Shown piece by piece: positions 24,288 through 33,996 of a stretch of DNA of 34,731 nt (position 1 is the stretch's first letter; every line of letters begins with the position of its first letter). The translations under genes were made by a program, and so were the position numbers. The notes below the pieces were generated by a model that was given only the letters and a program-made list of their open reading frames with translations, did no database searches and had not been told where the DNA came from. Source of the DNA: a bacterium (GTDB lineage: Bacteria > Auribacterota > UBA3054); NCBI GenBank assembly GCA_017963805.1, contig JAGCTE010000020.1, positions 1 through 34,731 on the forward strand, written 5' to 3'.

Positions 24288-25412
24288 GTGGATACATCAA
24301 ATCTTTCAAGAGAAGAGCTGGAAGCCAAATTCAGGGACGAGATCCGCCACCACTACGATAAGAACTACTCTTATTACATCAGGCGGGTCATTCTCGCCAT
24401 TGCCAAGACCGCCATCAAACACATAATGCTGCGGGGCATAGAGAATTTCAAAACGATACCCAGGAGCGTCCCCGTCATCATCAGCGCCACTCACAAGAGC
24501 CATCTCGATTATCTGCTCATCGACTGCGTTCTATTGGAAAAGCTCAACTACTACCCCTGCACCGTCGCGGGAAAGAACCTTTTCCACGGCTACTTCAAAA
24601 GAATGCTCCCGAAAGTCAAGGGCATCTGCCTTGACCGCGAACGCATAAAGGAAGAGAATCTCAGGAAGAAAGAGAACATCATCTACCTTAAGACTTTCTA
24701 CGATTACCTTACCGAAGAGATCTTCAAGAAATCGGAAACTGTCCTCATATACCCCGAGGCCGGGCGCTCCTACAACGGCAAAGTCGGAAAGCTCGCCCAC
24801 GGCATCTTCGGCATGGCCAAAAGAGCCATCAACGAAGACGGGCAGATGGCCATTCTTCCCATGGGCATCACATACGAGCGCGTCACGGAGGACGAAGTCT
24901 TCCCGCAGCTGATGAAGATCAAGGAAAAGGAAGGCATGTCGAAGCGCTACCGTTCCAAAGACCTCAGCTCCTTCAAACTCCACGCCCTTCTCCAGGCCAG
25001 GGGCAAAGTGCTCTTTTCTTTCGGCGAACCGATCTACGTTACAATGGAGGACCTCAGGCACCTGGACGAACTGGGCGAAAAAGTCCGGAACGCCATGCTT
25101 AAAGAGACCGTCCTCACGCCCGTTTCCCTGGTCTGCCATGCCTTCGGCAAAGACAAGTCGCTGACGCTCACCGAGCTCTATGAGCGGATGGAAAGGGAAA
25201 AGAACATCGCCTACAAGAACGGTTACAAGATGATCCCCGGCGTCGATCAGAACGCCAATCCCGGCTACCTCTGGAAAATGGCCAAGCCGCACCTCGCCAT
25301 GCCCTGGAGGCTTCGCAGCATCCTCAAAAGAAAAGGCGACACGATAAGCGTAGTGAAACCCGAAATAGTCGAGTACTACGCCAACACCGTCGAGCACATG
25401 TTCGAAGATTAA
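24288..25412 (+). CDS. PlsB/PlsC-family glycerol-3-phosphate acyltransferase-like protein
   Basis: A 374-residue member of the glycerol-phosphate acyltransferase superfamily, which acylates glycerol-3-phosphate or its lyso form in phospholipid synthesis. Block I is THKSHLDYLLIDCVL (H69, D74: HX4D). AGKNLFHGYFKRMLPKVKGICLDRE matches block II, and YPEAGRSYNGKVGKLAHG (155-172) matches block III. The HKSHLDYLL form resembles PlsB more than PlsC, but the protein is much shorter than E. coli PlsB (about 807 residues). The GTG at 24288 is the only plausible start before block I. No Shine-Dalgarno site is visible. GpsA at 6537 could supply its substrate. The stop is only 2 bases from the convergent glycosidase gene. 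Confidence 0.87.
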   Translation: MDTSNLSREELEAKFRDEIRHHYDKNYSYYIRRVILAIAKTAIKHIMLRGIENFKTIPRSVPVIISATHKSHLDYLLIDCVLLEKLNYYPCTVAGKNLFHGYFKRMLPKVKGICLDRERIKEENLRKKENIIYLKTFYDYLTEEIFKKSETVLIYPEAGRSYNGKVGKLAHGIFGMAKRAINEDGQMAILPMGITYERVTEDEVFPQLMKIKEKEGMSKRYRSKDLSSFKLHALLQARGKVLFSFGEPIYVTMEDLRHLDELGEKVRNAMLKETVLTPVSLVCHAFGKDKSLTLTELYERMEREKNIAYKNGYKMIPGVDQNANPGYLWKMAKPHLAMPWRLRSILKRKGDTISVVKPEIVEYYANTVEHMFED

Positions 25413-25414
25413 TG

Positions 25415-27565
25415 TCAATTGAATTTCAAGCGCAAATCAACATCTTTCTTCTTTGCGCTCACTTCAATTTCCAACAATCCGTCGGATCCAACCTCTGAGG
25501 CCTTAGCCTCCTCGCCTTCGCATTCAGCCTTCTCAAATTTGTACCCTTCAGGCACGAAGAAGGAATAAGTCTCGCTGGTATTCTCAACGCAGTCAAGCGT
25601 AAGAGTAAGTTCCTTATCTTTCCATTCAATATTCTTAACGCTCACGGCATCCATGCTGACGTGGCGAGTTGAGGCAACGAATTGCGGTTCATCACGCTTC
25701 TCCCTCAAACTTATCACCTGGCAGCTTCCGTATTTCAACGCCTTCATCGGCAGCCCTTCCTTGACTTCTCCCAAGAACTTCTTTTCCCAGAAGTCGTATG
25801 CCAGATACGTCTTCTTGGGATCCAACCCCAGCTTCTCAAACCCCACTACGCTCTCACCAAGCGACCACAGCGCATTCCTAGTCACCACGCACCAGCATCC
25901 CCAATCTTTCGTGAAATGCACCGCCCACAGCGTCGAAAACGGGCTTTCAATGCCCGGTTCCACTCTCGGACCAACTCTGTACATCGCGTCTTCTTCCTTG
26001 TTTTCGTCAATGCCATCGTAAGGGTAATAAGTCGGATGATCAGTATGCATTTGTCCGCTCTCCATCGGATAAGTTTCCAAAGACGGCAAGCCCCTCTGCA
26101 AAATATATATCCTTTCCTGATCAAGATCCTCCGGCTTGTCGCTGAACATATACGTTCCGCCGCCAAGAGACACGGTGGAAACTTTTGATTTTCCCCATTC
26201 CGGATCCGCTTTCATAACCATATGATCAGGATCGTTTACGAAAAGCACTCTATTCAAAGGGAACATCTCCGCGAAATAATACAGTTGCCTATGATGACTG
26301 ATAAAGTCATCCCCACAGTCACTGGCTACCCTGCAGGCATCAATGGAATCCGTAAGTTCCGGCATAACGCCCCAGCAAGCCATGAAATAAAAATCATCTC
26401 CTAAAGTCAATCTCCCGGCCAAGCCAAAATTCCTTATCCGTCTTGTCGCTTCATCAGCATCATACGCTAAAATTAACCCCTCATAAAGCACATGTCTCAG
26501 TCCGTCAACTTTAAGATACTTAAACCCAGCATCCTTGTAAGCTTGAAATACCGGGACAAAAGTGTTTGTAATCGTAAAATCAGACATATCTAAAAGACCT
26601 CGAATCCACTGTGAGGAGCCAAATTTACCGTCTCTAAGACGGAGCCTTTGTTCACCGCGATAATTTATCGATATTCCAGGAGATATCCAAATCCCGGGAA
26701 TCAATCCATAAGACGATATTGTTTTGGCTATGGAGACAGGACCTTCAGGAAACTTCCCGCTTGGTCTCATCCAACAGTCCGCCAGACTAAGCCCCTCTCT
26801 AATATCCGGCTCGCTAGCTTGGTAACCGTTGTCTATTTGTATTGTATCCATCCCGTAAGTATAAAAATTTTCCTTTATAAAAACGCATATGTCATTAATG
26901 TTCTCCATGTTAATTTTTCCGCCATAAGCTTTCCAGGAGCACCACCCGTTGACGCTTTTTAAATTTGGCCTCCTTACCCAAGGCTTAAAATTCCTGTAAG
27001 AAAGCCCAACGCTATAATAATTCGGCCGGAATACAAGATTAAAACAGCCGTTTGTTACCGTAGCCTTGAAACTAGCCGATAGGTTGCCGTTTTCATCCCG
27101 AATCATCCTGTTTCCGAGCCATTCCCAGTCCGCTCCAAACCACTCTAACAAAAAATCTCTCCTGATGTCGTAAACACCGGATATCCCTTTTATAAGCGGA
27201 TCGCCCACTCTTCCCAAGATCGCTTCTCCCCCACTTGCCCTCTTAGAACGCATTACTCCGGCTTCGGCGCTTAAATAGAGATTAACCATTAGTTCATGAG
27301 TTTTTCTATCATCAAAAACGATCGTCCTAACCTGCGTCATAGGATAAGACTGCAATATATCGCTTGAATTATATGTCGAATAAATTCTCTCGCTAGTATC
27401 ACACACAATTTCAAAAAGGATCTTATTGTCGTAATATCCCGTAACTTTGTTTTCTTTCCGCTTTGTAGTAAAAGGTTCGTACGGCGCTTTCGGCTCATTG
27501 ATAAAGCCAGCCCAAACATAAGAAGCAAGAAAGAAGATGCAAATAAATAAAAATGATTTTTTCAT
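25415..27565 (-). CDS. Secreted GH36/clan GH-D-like glycoside hydrolase
   Basis: A 716-residue exported glycosidase, probably an alpha-galactosidase-like enzyme. Residues 1-19 are a signal peptide (SYVWA/G). An N-terminal beta-sandwich leads to a TIM barrel opening at GWCSWKAYGG (207-216). IQIDNGYQ (242-249), GIWISPG (291-297) and KYLKVDGLRH (349-358) follow; D353 is the candidate nucleophile. RVASDCGDDF (412-421), with D416 as candidate acid/base, and FVNDPDHMV (442-450) complete the clan GH-D pattern. The last 130 residues look like a beta-sandwich. The nucleophile motif KVDG differs from the KWDMN of classical GH36, so substrate specificity is open. It is the last gene of the exported-protein operon, its ATG 1 base after the preceding stop. 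GC content rises towards its 3' end. Confidence 0.8.
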   Translation of the reverse strand: MKKSFLFICIFFLASYVWAGFINEPKAPYEPFTTKRKENKVTGYYDNKILFEIVCDTSERIYSTYNSSDILQSYPMTQVRTIVFDDRKTHELMVNLYLSAEAGVMRSKRASGGEAILGRVGDPLIKGISGVYDIRRDFLLEWFGADWEWLGNRMIRDENGNLSASFKATVTNGCFNLVFRPNYYSVGLSYRNFKPWVRRPNLKSVNGWCSWKAYGGKINMENINDICVFIKENFYTYGMDTIQIDNGYQASEPDIREGLSLADCWMRPSGKFPEGPVSIAKTISSYGLIPGIWISPGISINYRGEQRLRLRDGKFGSSQWIRGLLDMSDFTITNTFVPVFQAYKDAGFKYLKVDGLRHVLYEGLILAYDADEATRRIRNFGLAGRLTLGDDFYFMACWGVMPELTDSIDACRVASDCGDDFISHHRQLYYFAEMFPLNRVLFVNDPDHMVMKADPEWGKSKVSTVSLGGGTYMFSDKPEDLDQERIYILQRGLPSLETYPMESGQMHTDHPTYYPYDGIDENKEEDAMYRVGPRVEPGIESPFSTLWAVHFTKDWGCWCVVTRNALWSLGESVVGFEKLGLDPKKTYLAYDFWEKKFLGEVKEGLPMKALKYGSCQVISLREKRDEPQFVASTRHVSMDAVSVKNIEWKDKELTLTLDCVENTSETYSFFVPEGYKFEKAECEGEEAKASEVGSDGLLEIEVSAKKKDVDLRLKFN

Positions 27566-27566
27566 A

Positions 27567-30008
27567 TTAATCCCTTAGTTCCACTTTTCCTTCACCAGGT
27601 TTTAGTATTAAACCATCGCGCGCTGGCAAGATGGTTATATTCAGGTCTTTATCTGCTATATCCTTGCCGTCACAAACGGATATCCTAATTTGATATTCGC
27701 CTGTCTCGGAAGGAACTCCTCTCAATTCTCCTTCCGGGTTCAAGCGCAATCCAGCAGGAAGATCATCTTCGTTAAACGCTATCCAAGAATACTTTTTCTT
27801 TTTACCTCCTACAGCCTTCAAACGGTAAAAGTATTCTTTTCCAACAGTAGCGTCTTCCAATTCATCATCTACTATCGTCAATGGGTAATCCAAAGGATCA
27901 TCTGGATCATATCCTCTTTTAATTTCCTTGTAATCGTCATACCCGTCATCATCTCTGTCGCCGGGGATAATTATAAAAAAAATCCCCATATTGCTATTTC
28001 TTTTGTTGTGGCTGGAATCTTCCGCAACAACTTGCCAATAGTAATAACCGCAGTAAAAGTCAAAATTTTCAGTCGAGATTGCAATATTCGTTCCATTCAG
28101 TTCCTGTGAATAAACCAATTCCAAATTATCTTGATAAAGATTAAATGTGTAGTTTATTGTTTCGTTTTCTTGGTCTTCCGAGGCGGTCCAGACAAAATTA
28201 ACGTCTTCATATTCTTGGGTGTTCTCCGTAATTACGGAACAATCTAAAAGCAAATCGGAGCCATTGGCAGGTTCAAGCAAGATTGGTTTGGAGGGAGCAT
28301 GATTGATCGTTTCGCCATCTTCGGCGTCCCAGAACAGTGTGAGTTGTTCACTGTATGGCCCTTTAATATCAACGACTTGAACATCTTGTATGCGAACAGC
28401 ATTGTTCATCTTTGAATGATCAAGCAGCAAAACAAAATTCAACCTTTTATAATTGTCGACCCTATAGGTTAAAAACGTCGTGTTGGCATTATCCAAAGGA
28501 CACTCTTCCCAAAAAACACTGAATCCATCCATTTCAAGCAAGGGTTCCCAGTCTAAACTGCTTATGTAAACCGCACCCGTAACAATTCCGGATGAAAAAA
28601 CATTTAAATAAAAATTAGTAATTTTAGTATTATCTGTCAGATTAAAATGAATATCCTCCGGCTCAAAAAGTATTTTTCTAAAACCGTTGGTAAAAATAGG
28701 ATTTGTTTTATTGATCATTTCATTAAGATTATTCACACCATCCATATCACTATCAGCATAAGGATCGGAAAGATCTGTAATATTAATGCCTGCTTTCTGT
28801 GCAATATCTAGCCAATAACTCATCCAGTATGCGTTAATAGAAGTAGCACCTTGAGCGTTGCAAGGATCCAAAGGATGAGGGTCAATATCATCGGTTAGTC
28901 CGTCATCATCAGTATCATCAGAACAGGGATTTGTCACATAATGAGATTCCACTCCATTCGTGATATAGGGATAAAGTCCCAGCACTTCATCACCATCTGT
29001 TATGCCATCGCCATCGGTATCATACCATGTAGGCATTGTGTTAATAGTTATTATCTCGTCACCGCCAGGAAACTGTAAGACAATATTATGATCAGAAACC
29101 TCTATATTATCGGCTAATCCGTCGCAATCGGTATCGCTGTCGGTAGGATCTGTCCCGTAAAGGAAAATTTCTTCGGCGTTGGAGAGAGTATCTCCATCTT
29201 CGTCACCGCTAAAATTAGCATTAACATGTATAAAATTATTGCTGTCAGGCATAACAAAAAGCTCGCCGGACTTAAGCGTAACCTCTGTCGCGTATTGCGA
29301 CCAATCAATAACATTTGTAGAAACAGAAGAAATGTTATTGCCACCATTAATATAATCGCAATAGTCGTGATAGTGAGGATTATTAGGCGAAATGACTTTT
29401 ACAACAACGTCGGTTGAAAGATTATTTATAAAACTGCCAGTTGGGCAATTGCCATTAAAACTCGTCAATGTTGTTTCCGGTTCAACTGATTGTAAACTCA
29501 GATTTGCAAAATTAAAATGAACCTCTTCAAAATACATTGTACTAGGATATAATGGACCAATTTGTGCAATAAGCAGTTTTCTCGATTGGGAAGATCTGCT
29601 AACTTTCGTTCCAAAGATAGGCAATTCCAAGCAAAGATTATAATATTTAGCATAAAAATCGACATTTATGGTTTTGCTATCTTCCCAATAAACGTTCGAA
29701 TAATCATATTCCCTAAATCCCTTGTTTAATAGCGAAACGATCCACTCGTCATTTTGCGCTTCCATACAAGTATAAAAACATGTAAACTTCGTAAAAAAAG
29801 AACTTGGAATTTTAACTTTAGATTTGCCGAAGAAAAAATTGATAGGTACGTATGTATACCGAACCTCAGAATCAAAATAGTCGACAGAATTAAGATTTGT
29901 AAAATGCTGTTTTAACTCTATCCCAGCCACCTTGTTTTCTGCTGATATAGTCAATACAAAGAAAAAGGAAATTAATAATATAATCAAGTAAGTCTTAATT
30001 TTTCTCAT
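27567..30008 (-). CDS. Secreted TSP3-repeat protein with FN3-like and He_PIG-type Ig domains
   Basis: An 813-residue exported protein. The frame opens at 30152, but the first 48 codons lie within the upstream gene; the ATG at 30008 begins a good signal peptide (MRKIKTYLIILLISFFFVLTISA). An unknown beta-rich region is followed at about 269-437 by four TSP3-like calcium-binding loops: DEDGDTLSNAEE, DTDGDGITDGDE, DTDDDGLTDDID and DSDMDGVNNLNE. A fibronectin-III-like domain (about 570-680, ending YYWQVVAEDSSHN) comes next, then another loop, DRDDDGYDDYKE, and a He_PIG putative Ig domain (about 718-793). There is no catalytic motif; it probably acts as a calcium-stiffened adhesin or scaffold. It is a diverged paralogue of the upstream TSP3 protein and overlaps it by 14 bases. 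Confidence 0.82.
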   Translation of the reverse strand: MRKIKTYLIILLISFFFVLTISAENKVAGIELKQHFTNLNSVDYFDSEVRYTYVPINFFFGKSKVKIPSSFFTKFTCFYTCMEAQNDEWIVSLLNKGFREYDYSNVYWEDSKTINVDFYAKYYNLCLELPIFGTKVSRSSQSRKLLIAQIGPLYPSTMYFEEVHFNFANLSLQSVEPETTLTSFNGNCPTGSFINNLSTDVVVKVISPNNPHYHDYCDYINGGNNISSVSTNVIDWSQYATEVTLKSGELFVMPDSNNFIHVNANFSGDEDGDTLSNAEEIFLYGTDPTDSDTDCDGLADNIEVSDHNIVLQFPGGDEIITINTMPTWYDTDGDGITDGDEVLGLYPYITNGVESHYVTNPCSDDTDDDGLTDDIDPHPLDPCNAQGATSINAYWMSYWLDIAQKAGINITDLSDPYADSDMDGVNNLNEMINKTNPIFTNGFRKILFEPEDIHFNLTDNTKITNFYLNVFSSGIVTGAVYISSLDWEPLLEMDGFSVFWEECPLDNANTTFLTYRVDNYKRLNFVLLLDHSKMNNAVRIQDVQVVDIKGPYSEQLTLFWDAEDGETINHAPSKPILLEPANGSDLLLDCSVITENTQEYEDVNFVWTASEDQENETINYTFNLYQDNLELVYSQELNGTNIAISTENFDFYCGYYYWQVVAEDSSHNKRNSNMGIFFIIIPGDRDDDGYDDYKEIKRGYDPDDPLDYPLTIVDDELEDATVGKEYFYRLKAVGGKKKKYSWIAFNEDDLPAGLRLNPEGELRGVPSETGEYQIRISVCDGKDIADKDLNITILPARDGLILKPGEGKVELRD

Positions 30009-31875
30009 GTATTTTAATTTCCTCATCATTTTTTTTGAATCGTTTTTTCCCATACTTAGCCTGCAATCTAATGTTACGCAAGGTATCAGGCTTGAAAACG
30101 AAGGTTGAATCAAGTGTAAGTCTGCGTGTTCTGAAAACAGGAATATAATCACTTATAACAGTAATATTATTAAAATATGATAAACAAGAACCATAAGCCC
30201 AAGTAGTAAATTCATATTTATCTAGTTTGATCGTAGCAAGATCCCATGCGTAACAAACCATTGACCCAACAATTTCATTAAACGAAAAATGATATTTAAA
30301 ACTACTGCATTTGTTATCAGGAAAAACATCGTAACAAGGCATATAACATATTTCAGGATGTCCTCTCCAAAAAGACTCCATGTCTCTTTCCCACTTGCAA
30401 GGAACACTTTTGTCTTCTATAAAATACTGATCGGGTTTCGGATATAACAACTTGGGGATTTTTGGTTCTTCTGGTTTGAAAAATTTACTATAGCAAGTCT
30501 TAAATGAAATGTTTTTAGAACAAATTTCTTTATAGTTTTTTTCGTTTTCATATAAAAATGGAATCTTGCAGCTTATATTTACATTTATATCACTAAATGG
30601 TCCATCTTTGCTGAACACAAATTTAAATTTATGTACTGCCATAGGCTGAACATGCGCAAATAGGGAATCTTTTTTTCTATCAAGCAAGTTCATGCTATAT
30701 AAATTTTTACCTTTGAAAACTTTGCTTCTCAACGGCTCACTATCCAAATATTTAATATGTAGCGAAGACATAATTTCACTGTCCCATAAGTCTATTGATG
30801 TCTGTAAATAACTCATTATGTTCGTATTGATAAGAACATTGAAATACCCTTCGTATCTTTCACCACTAATATTTCTAAGTCTTGGATTTTTAGGAAATAT
30901 GATTATTGTTTCCTTATCAGCAACAGTTGGATTAAGATCAATCCTTTTTTCTTCCTTGTTTGTGAAGCCATCTCCGTCAGGATCAGCGTCGGCAATCAAC
31001 AATTTTTCATATAGGTCTTTTGCCCCGCGACTCCAGTATTCTGCCCATTCTACAGGCATTAATTTGGAATCAGTAGATTCGCAGGAATATGTTGGATATT
31101 TATCCGCTCCGTCTAGAATACTATCACCGTCAGTATCAGGATTAGTTGGATCTGTAACAAAACCGTTTTTGCCAAATATCTCGTCATTGTCATCTATCCC
31201 GTCCATATCAGTGTCTTTCATCCCCATTTTAGTGATCACAAACAAATTAGAAGAGCAGTTTTTATATTTGATCACAATATTTCTCCCCTTAACCTCATCC
31301 CAACTCGGAATGCCATCCCCGTCCAAATCACCATCCATATACTTTAAGCCATAGTATTTTTTAGCATCATCACAATATTCATGGATTTGAAGATAACTGG
31401 CGAGACGAACTCCGTTTTTGCCATCGCGAGTCTCAATATATTTGTCGCCAGGATGCAACACACAGCAAAGTTTATATTTTTCTCTAATAACGTTAATATC
31501 CTTTATATTATCTCTTGCGGCGCCTTCATAATCAAGAAAGGTAATCACAACAACGTTGGAAGATGAATTAATAAAATCATTTGTAACTATACCCTTATGA
31601 AAAACCCATTTTTTCCAAGGATTCTTTTTTGTTTCCTCTTCCCATTGCTCTTTAGACATCGTGTCTTCTGGCAAAACAAATCTAAGCAATCGCGAGTCAT
31701 GCTCCCTCTTTTTTTCTTTTTTCAATTTATCTTCTGCATCCTTTTTCCTTTGCAGCTCTTCTTTCTCTTCCTTGGAGATATTGGTGTACTCCCCGGATTT
31801 AAGATCTAAAACCATTTCTGAAAAAGCTTGAAAAGTAAAAGCTAAACAAAAAAACATGACAAAAAGATTATTCAT
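29995..31875 (-). CDS. Secreted TSP3-repeat protein, paralogue of the next gene
   Basis: A 626-residue exported protein with a signal peptide at 1-19 (ending QAFSE). A charged coiled-coil-like stretch at 33-60 is rich in Lys and Glu. TSP3-type calcium loops lie at about 181-315: DLDGDGIPSWDE, DTDMDGIDDNDE, DTDGDSILDGAD and DPDGDGFTNKEE. The order of segments around and after them (an NIVIKY strand, an EWAEYWSRGAKD helix, then a long beta region with EPLRSKVF) parallels the downstream protein (NIVLQF, YWMSYWLDIAQK, EPLLEMDG). The two therefore look like an old tandem duplication. It lacks that protein's FN3 and He_PIG tail and ends in a basic KKRFKKNDEEIKIHEKN. No enzyme motif is seen. The ATG overlaps the lipase stop as ATGA. 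Confidence 0.82.
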   Translation of the reverse strand: MNNLFVMFFCLAFTFQAFSEMVLDLKSGEYTNISKEEKEELQRKKDAEDKLKKEKKREHDSRLLRFVLPEDTMSKEQWEEETKKNPWKKWVFHKGIVTNDFINSSSNVVVITFLDYEGAARDNIKDINVIREKYKLCCVLHPGDKYIETRDGKNGVRLASYLQIHEYCDDAKKYYGLKYMDGDLDGDGIPSWDEVKGRNIVIKYKNCSSNLFVITKMGMKDTDMDGIDDNDEIFGKNGFVTDPTNPDTDGDSILDGADKYPTYSCESTDSKLMPVEWAEYWSRGAKDLYEKLLIADADPDGDGFTNKEEKRIDLNPTVADKETIIIFPKNPRLRNISGERYEGYFNVLINTNIMSYLQTSIDLWDSEIMSSLHIKYLDSEPLRSKVFKGKNLYSMNLLDRKKDSLFAHVQPMAVHKFKFVFSKDGPFSDINVNISCKIPFLYENEKNYKEICSKNISFKTCYSKFFKPEEPKIPKLLYPKPDQYFIEDKSVPCKWERDMESFWRGHPEICYMPCYDVFPDNKCSSFKYHFSFNEIVGSMVCYAWDLATIKLDKYEFTTWAYGSCLSYFNNITVISDYIPVFRTRRLTLDSTFVFKPDTLRNIRLQAKYGKKRFKKNDEEIKIHEKN

Positions 31876-33992
31876 TCTTGTTCCTCCGTTTCTATTTCTG
31901 ACAAGCGATCTCTTAAAGCTTCATATAAAATAAGATTATCGCGCCCAGAAAATTTTTGAATGTTGCTATGTATTTCGTATGTTGATTTTGTTCCTATTCC
32001 TCGGAAATTAGGATTATTTGTTAAGCAAGCCGAATAAATCCCGACAGCACTGTCAGAGATATTTCTTTTATTAAGTTCACTGCTATGTGAAATTATGGAA
32101 GGCCACAAAGCTTCTAATCCAAGTCCCTCTTCTCCTATACCTTCAATTGTATCCATGAGGACATCATACCAAACATCAAAATGCAAACGCCATCTTGAAG
32201 ATGTGTTAAATAGTAATTTATAGTTTTTGTATTTCCCTATTGAATCAATTGAAGTCATAGCAACCTCATTAATAGTTATATATTTTCTTGTCCCAAGAAT
32301 AACTGTTGTTTTTGATGTCGGAAACTTAAACTTCGAATTCCCTCTTAGCCAATTTGCTCTAGTTCCTCTCGCGATTAAGTCAAAATTATCACCGCTTGTG
32401 CGTTTTATTACATAAGAAAACCATTTCTTCACTTTGAATTGATCTGCTAATGACGATCCAAGTAACGGTGGCGCAGCAAATAAAATATTATCAACATTAT
32501 TTTTAAATTTATTGTTGTGTTCCTGACAGTAATAATATGTCATTAGACAACCTGCAGAATGCGCAACAATAGTTGCTTTTAAATCATTGCTTTGCCTTTT
32601 GCTTGTGATATACGCTCCTAATGTCCCATTCCTAACACCATTTCCTACATATTTGCGTTTAATGCTTTCTGTTGACTTCCATGGGAAATCATGTGCAGAA
32701 TATGGACGAATATCATAATACAGTGTGTTGTTATTCCTAAGACTTCCAAACGATGTTCCGTCACCATCATAACGTGGCGATGCGTCTATGCCATGAACAA
32801 GTATTAATGGTTTTAATCTACTTAACCTTAAAACAATAGAATTATCAGAAAAGGGGTTAATTACAAGTTTAATAAATATAAACTTATCGTTTTCTAGCCC
32901 ATTAAAAGGATATCTCCTGTGATGATCGTTATTATAATCTTCAGATTGTGATGACAAATTATAAAAGGCACTTTCGAATTGATCATTGTAAAAATTTATT
33001 GAATATGTATTTTTTGTAGATGTCTGAAAGCTCATCGCTTCGTTGATGCTATTGAAAGAAATAAAAATAGGCTTTGAAACATCTGTAACATTTACTATAT
33101 CGTTGTTCTCTTTCCAATTAGTTGTTTCACAAATATGCTTACAGTTAAAAACAGCAACTTTATAATTCAAATTTTCTGAATTATTATAATTTAAAAATGA
33201 TAATCTAACATAAGCTGTTTGATAAGGTGTCAAATTTTCAAATTCAAGCATAGGTTTAAAACCAGAATTTGATGGTCTGTTTGTGACCGCATTTAAAACC
33301 TCAAAATTATCGTCTCCAAATTGCCCTAACTGAACTACAACTTGCGTATTCCTTGAACCTGATGGGAAGGCCATGTAAATCTGGCCAGATGATTCTGATG
33401 GCATGAAACGGAAATAATCTATTTCCTCTACTCCATTGGTATTTACGGCATTCCCATCTATCTCACCAAAGAGTGTATACTGGGCTGTACCATTCTCTGG
33501 TAGGCCAGGTGTTATTTGAGGTATCTTACTGTCATCATCATTGTTTGACGGGCATGGATCCCATTGAAAGATCCATATAGTCCTTCTATTCCTCGGAGGC
33601 TCTGAAACCTCTGTATTTTGGTAAGGATCAAAATATCCGTAATTTCCATTATCATTTTTTATAGCTACTTCAGTTGTCTGAAATTCAACTCTGAGATCTG
33701 GAGCGCTTAAAAATTCTTGCTTAACTGTAAATATATATTCAACATAAAGTTCATCTGGGTCACCTGAAGTAATTTGCTCCCATTCAAGCCAATTGCAATC
33801 AGGTTCATAAAGCGTTACATCCACATTATAACTAGGAGGATAATGTTTTTTTAAATCCATCATATAATAAGAAACATTTTTATCCAATCTAACAATTTTA
33901 TACCTAACTTGCTCAGGTTCAGGTTGTGTTATGCCGAAAACACAATAATTCAAAAGCAAAAAAACGGAAGTAATTATATTTGACAGTTTCAT
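31872..33992 (-). CDS. Secreted modular alpha/beta-hydrolase (lipase/esterase-like) with PPC-like domain
   Basis: A 706-residue exported protein with a signal peptide at 1-20. An N-terminal beta-rich domain (about 28-145) is followed by a PPC-like (bacterial pre-peptidase C-terminal type) domain near 165-283 with FGEIDGNAVNTNGVEEIDYFRF. The catalytic part starts at LILVHGI (396-402, oxyanion-hole HG). The nucleophile elbow is AHSAG (477-481, Ser479). FAAPPLLGSSLA follows, and H604 (RLHFDVWYD) is a candidate catalytic His. It resembles lipases and PGAP1-like esterases; the substrate is unknown. Composition is strongly A/T-rich compared with the core genes. It starts 4 bases after the fibre gene and overlaps the next start by 4 bases. 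Confidence 0.82.
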   Translation of the reverse strand: MKLSNIITSVFLLLNYCVFGITQPEPEQVRYKIVRLDKNVSYYMMDLKKHYPPSYNVDVTLYEPDCNWLEWEQITSGDPDELYVEYIFTVKQEFLSAPDLRVEFQTTEVAIKNDNGNYGYFDPYQNTEVSEPPRNRRTIWIFQWDPCPSNNDDDSKIPQITPGLPENGTAQYTLFGEIDGNAVNTNGVEEIDYFRFMPSESSGQIYMAFPSGSRNTQVVVQLGQFGDDNFEVLNAVTNRPSNSGFKPMLEFENLTPYQTAYVRLSFLNYNNSENLNYKVAVFNCKHICETTNWKENNDIVNVTDVSKPIFISFNSINEAMSFQTSTKNTYSINFYNDQFESAFYNLSSQSEDYNNDHHRRYPFNGLENDKFIFIKLVINPFSDNSIVLRLSRLKPLILVHGIDASPRYDGDGTSFGSLRNNNTLYYDIRPYSAHDFPWKSTESIKRKYVGNGVRNGTLGAYITSKRQSNDLKATIVAHSAGCLMTYYYCQEHNNKFKNNVDNILFAAPPLLGSSLADQFKVKKWFSYVIKRTSGDNFDLIARGTRANWLRGNSKFKFPTSKTTVILGTRKYITINEVAMTSIDSIGKYKNYKLLFNTSSRWRLHFDVWYDVLMDTIEGIGEEGLGLEALWPSIISHSSELNKRNISDSAVGIYSACLTNNPNFRGIGTKSTYEIHSNIQKFSGRDNLILYEALRDRLSEIETEEQE

Positions 33993-33996
33993 TATG

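Noticed and set aside
30009-30152. 48-codon N-terminal extension of the second TSP3 protein
   Set aside because: It overlaps the upstream gene and would bury the clear signal peptide that starts at 30008.
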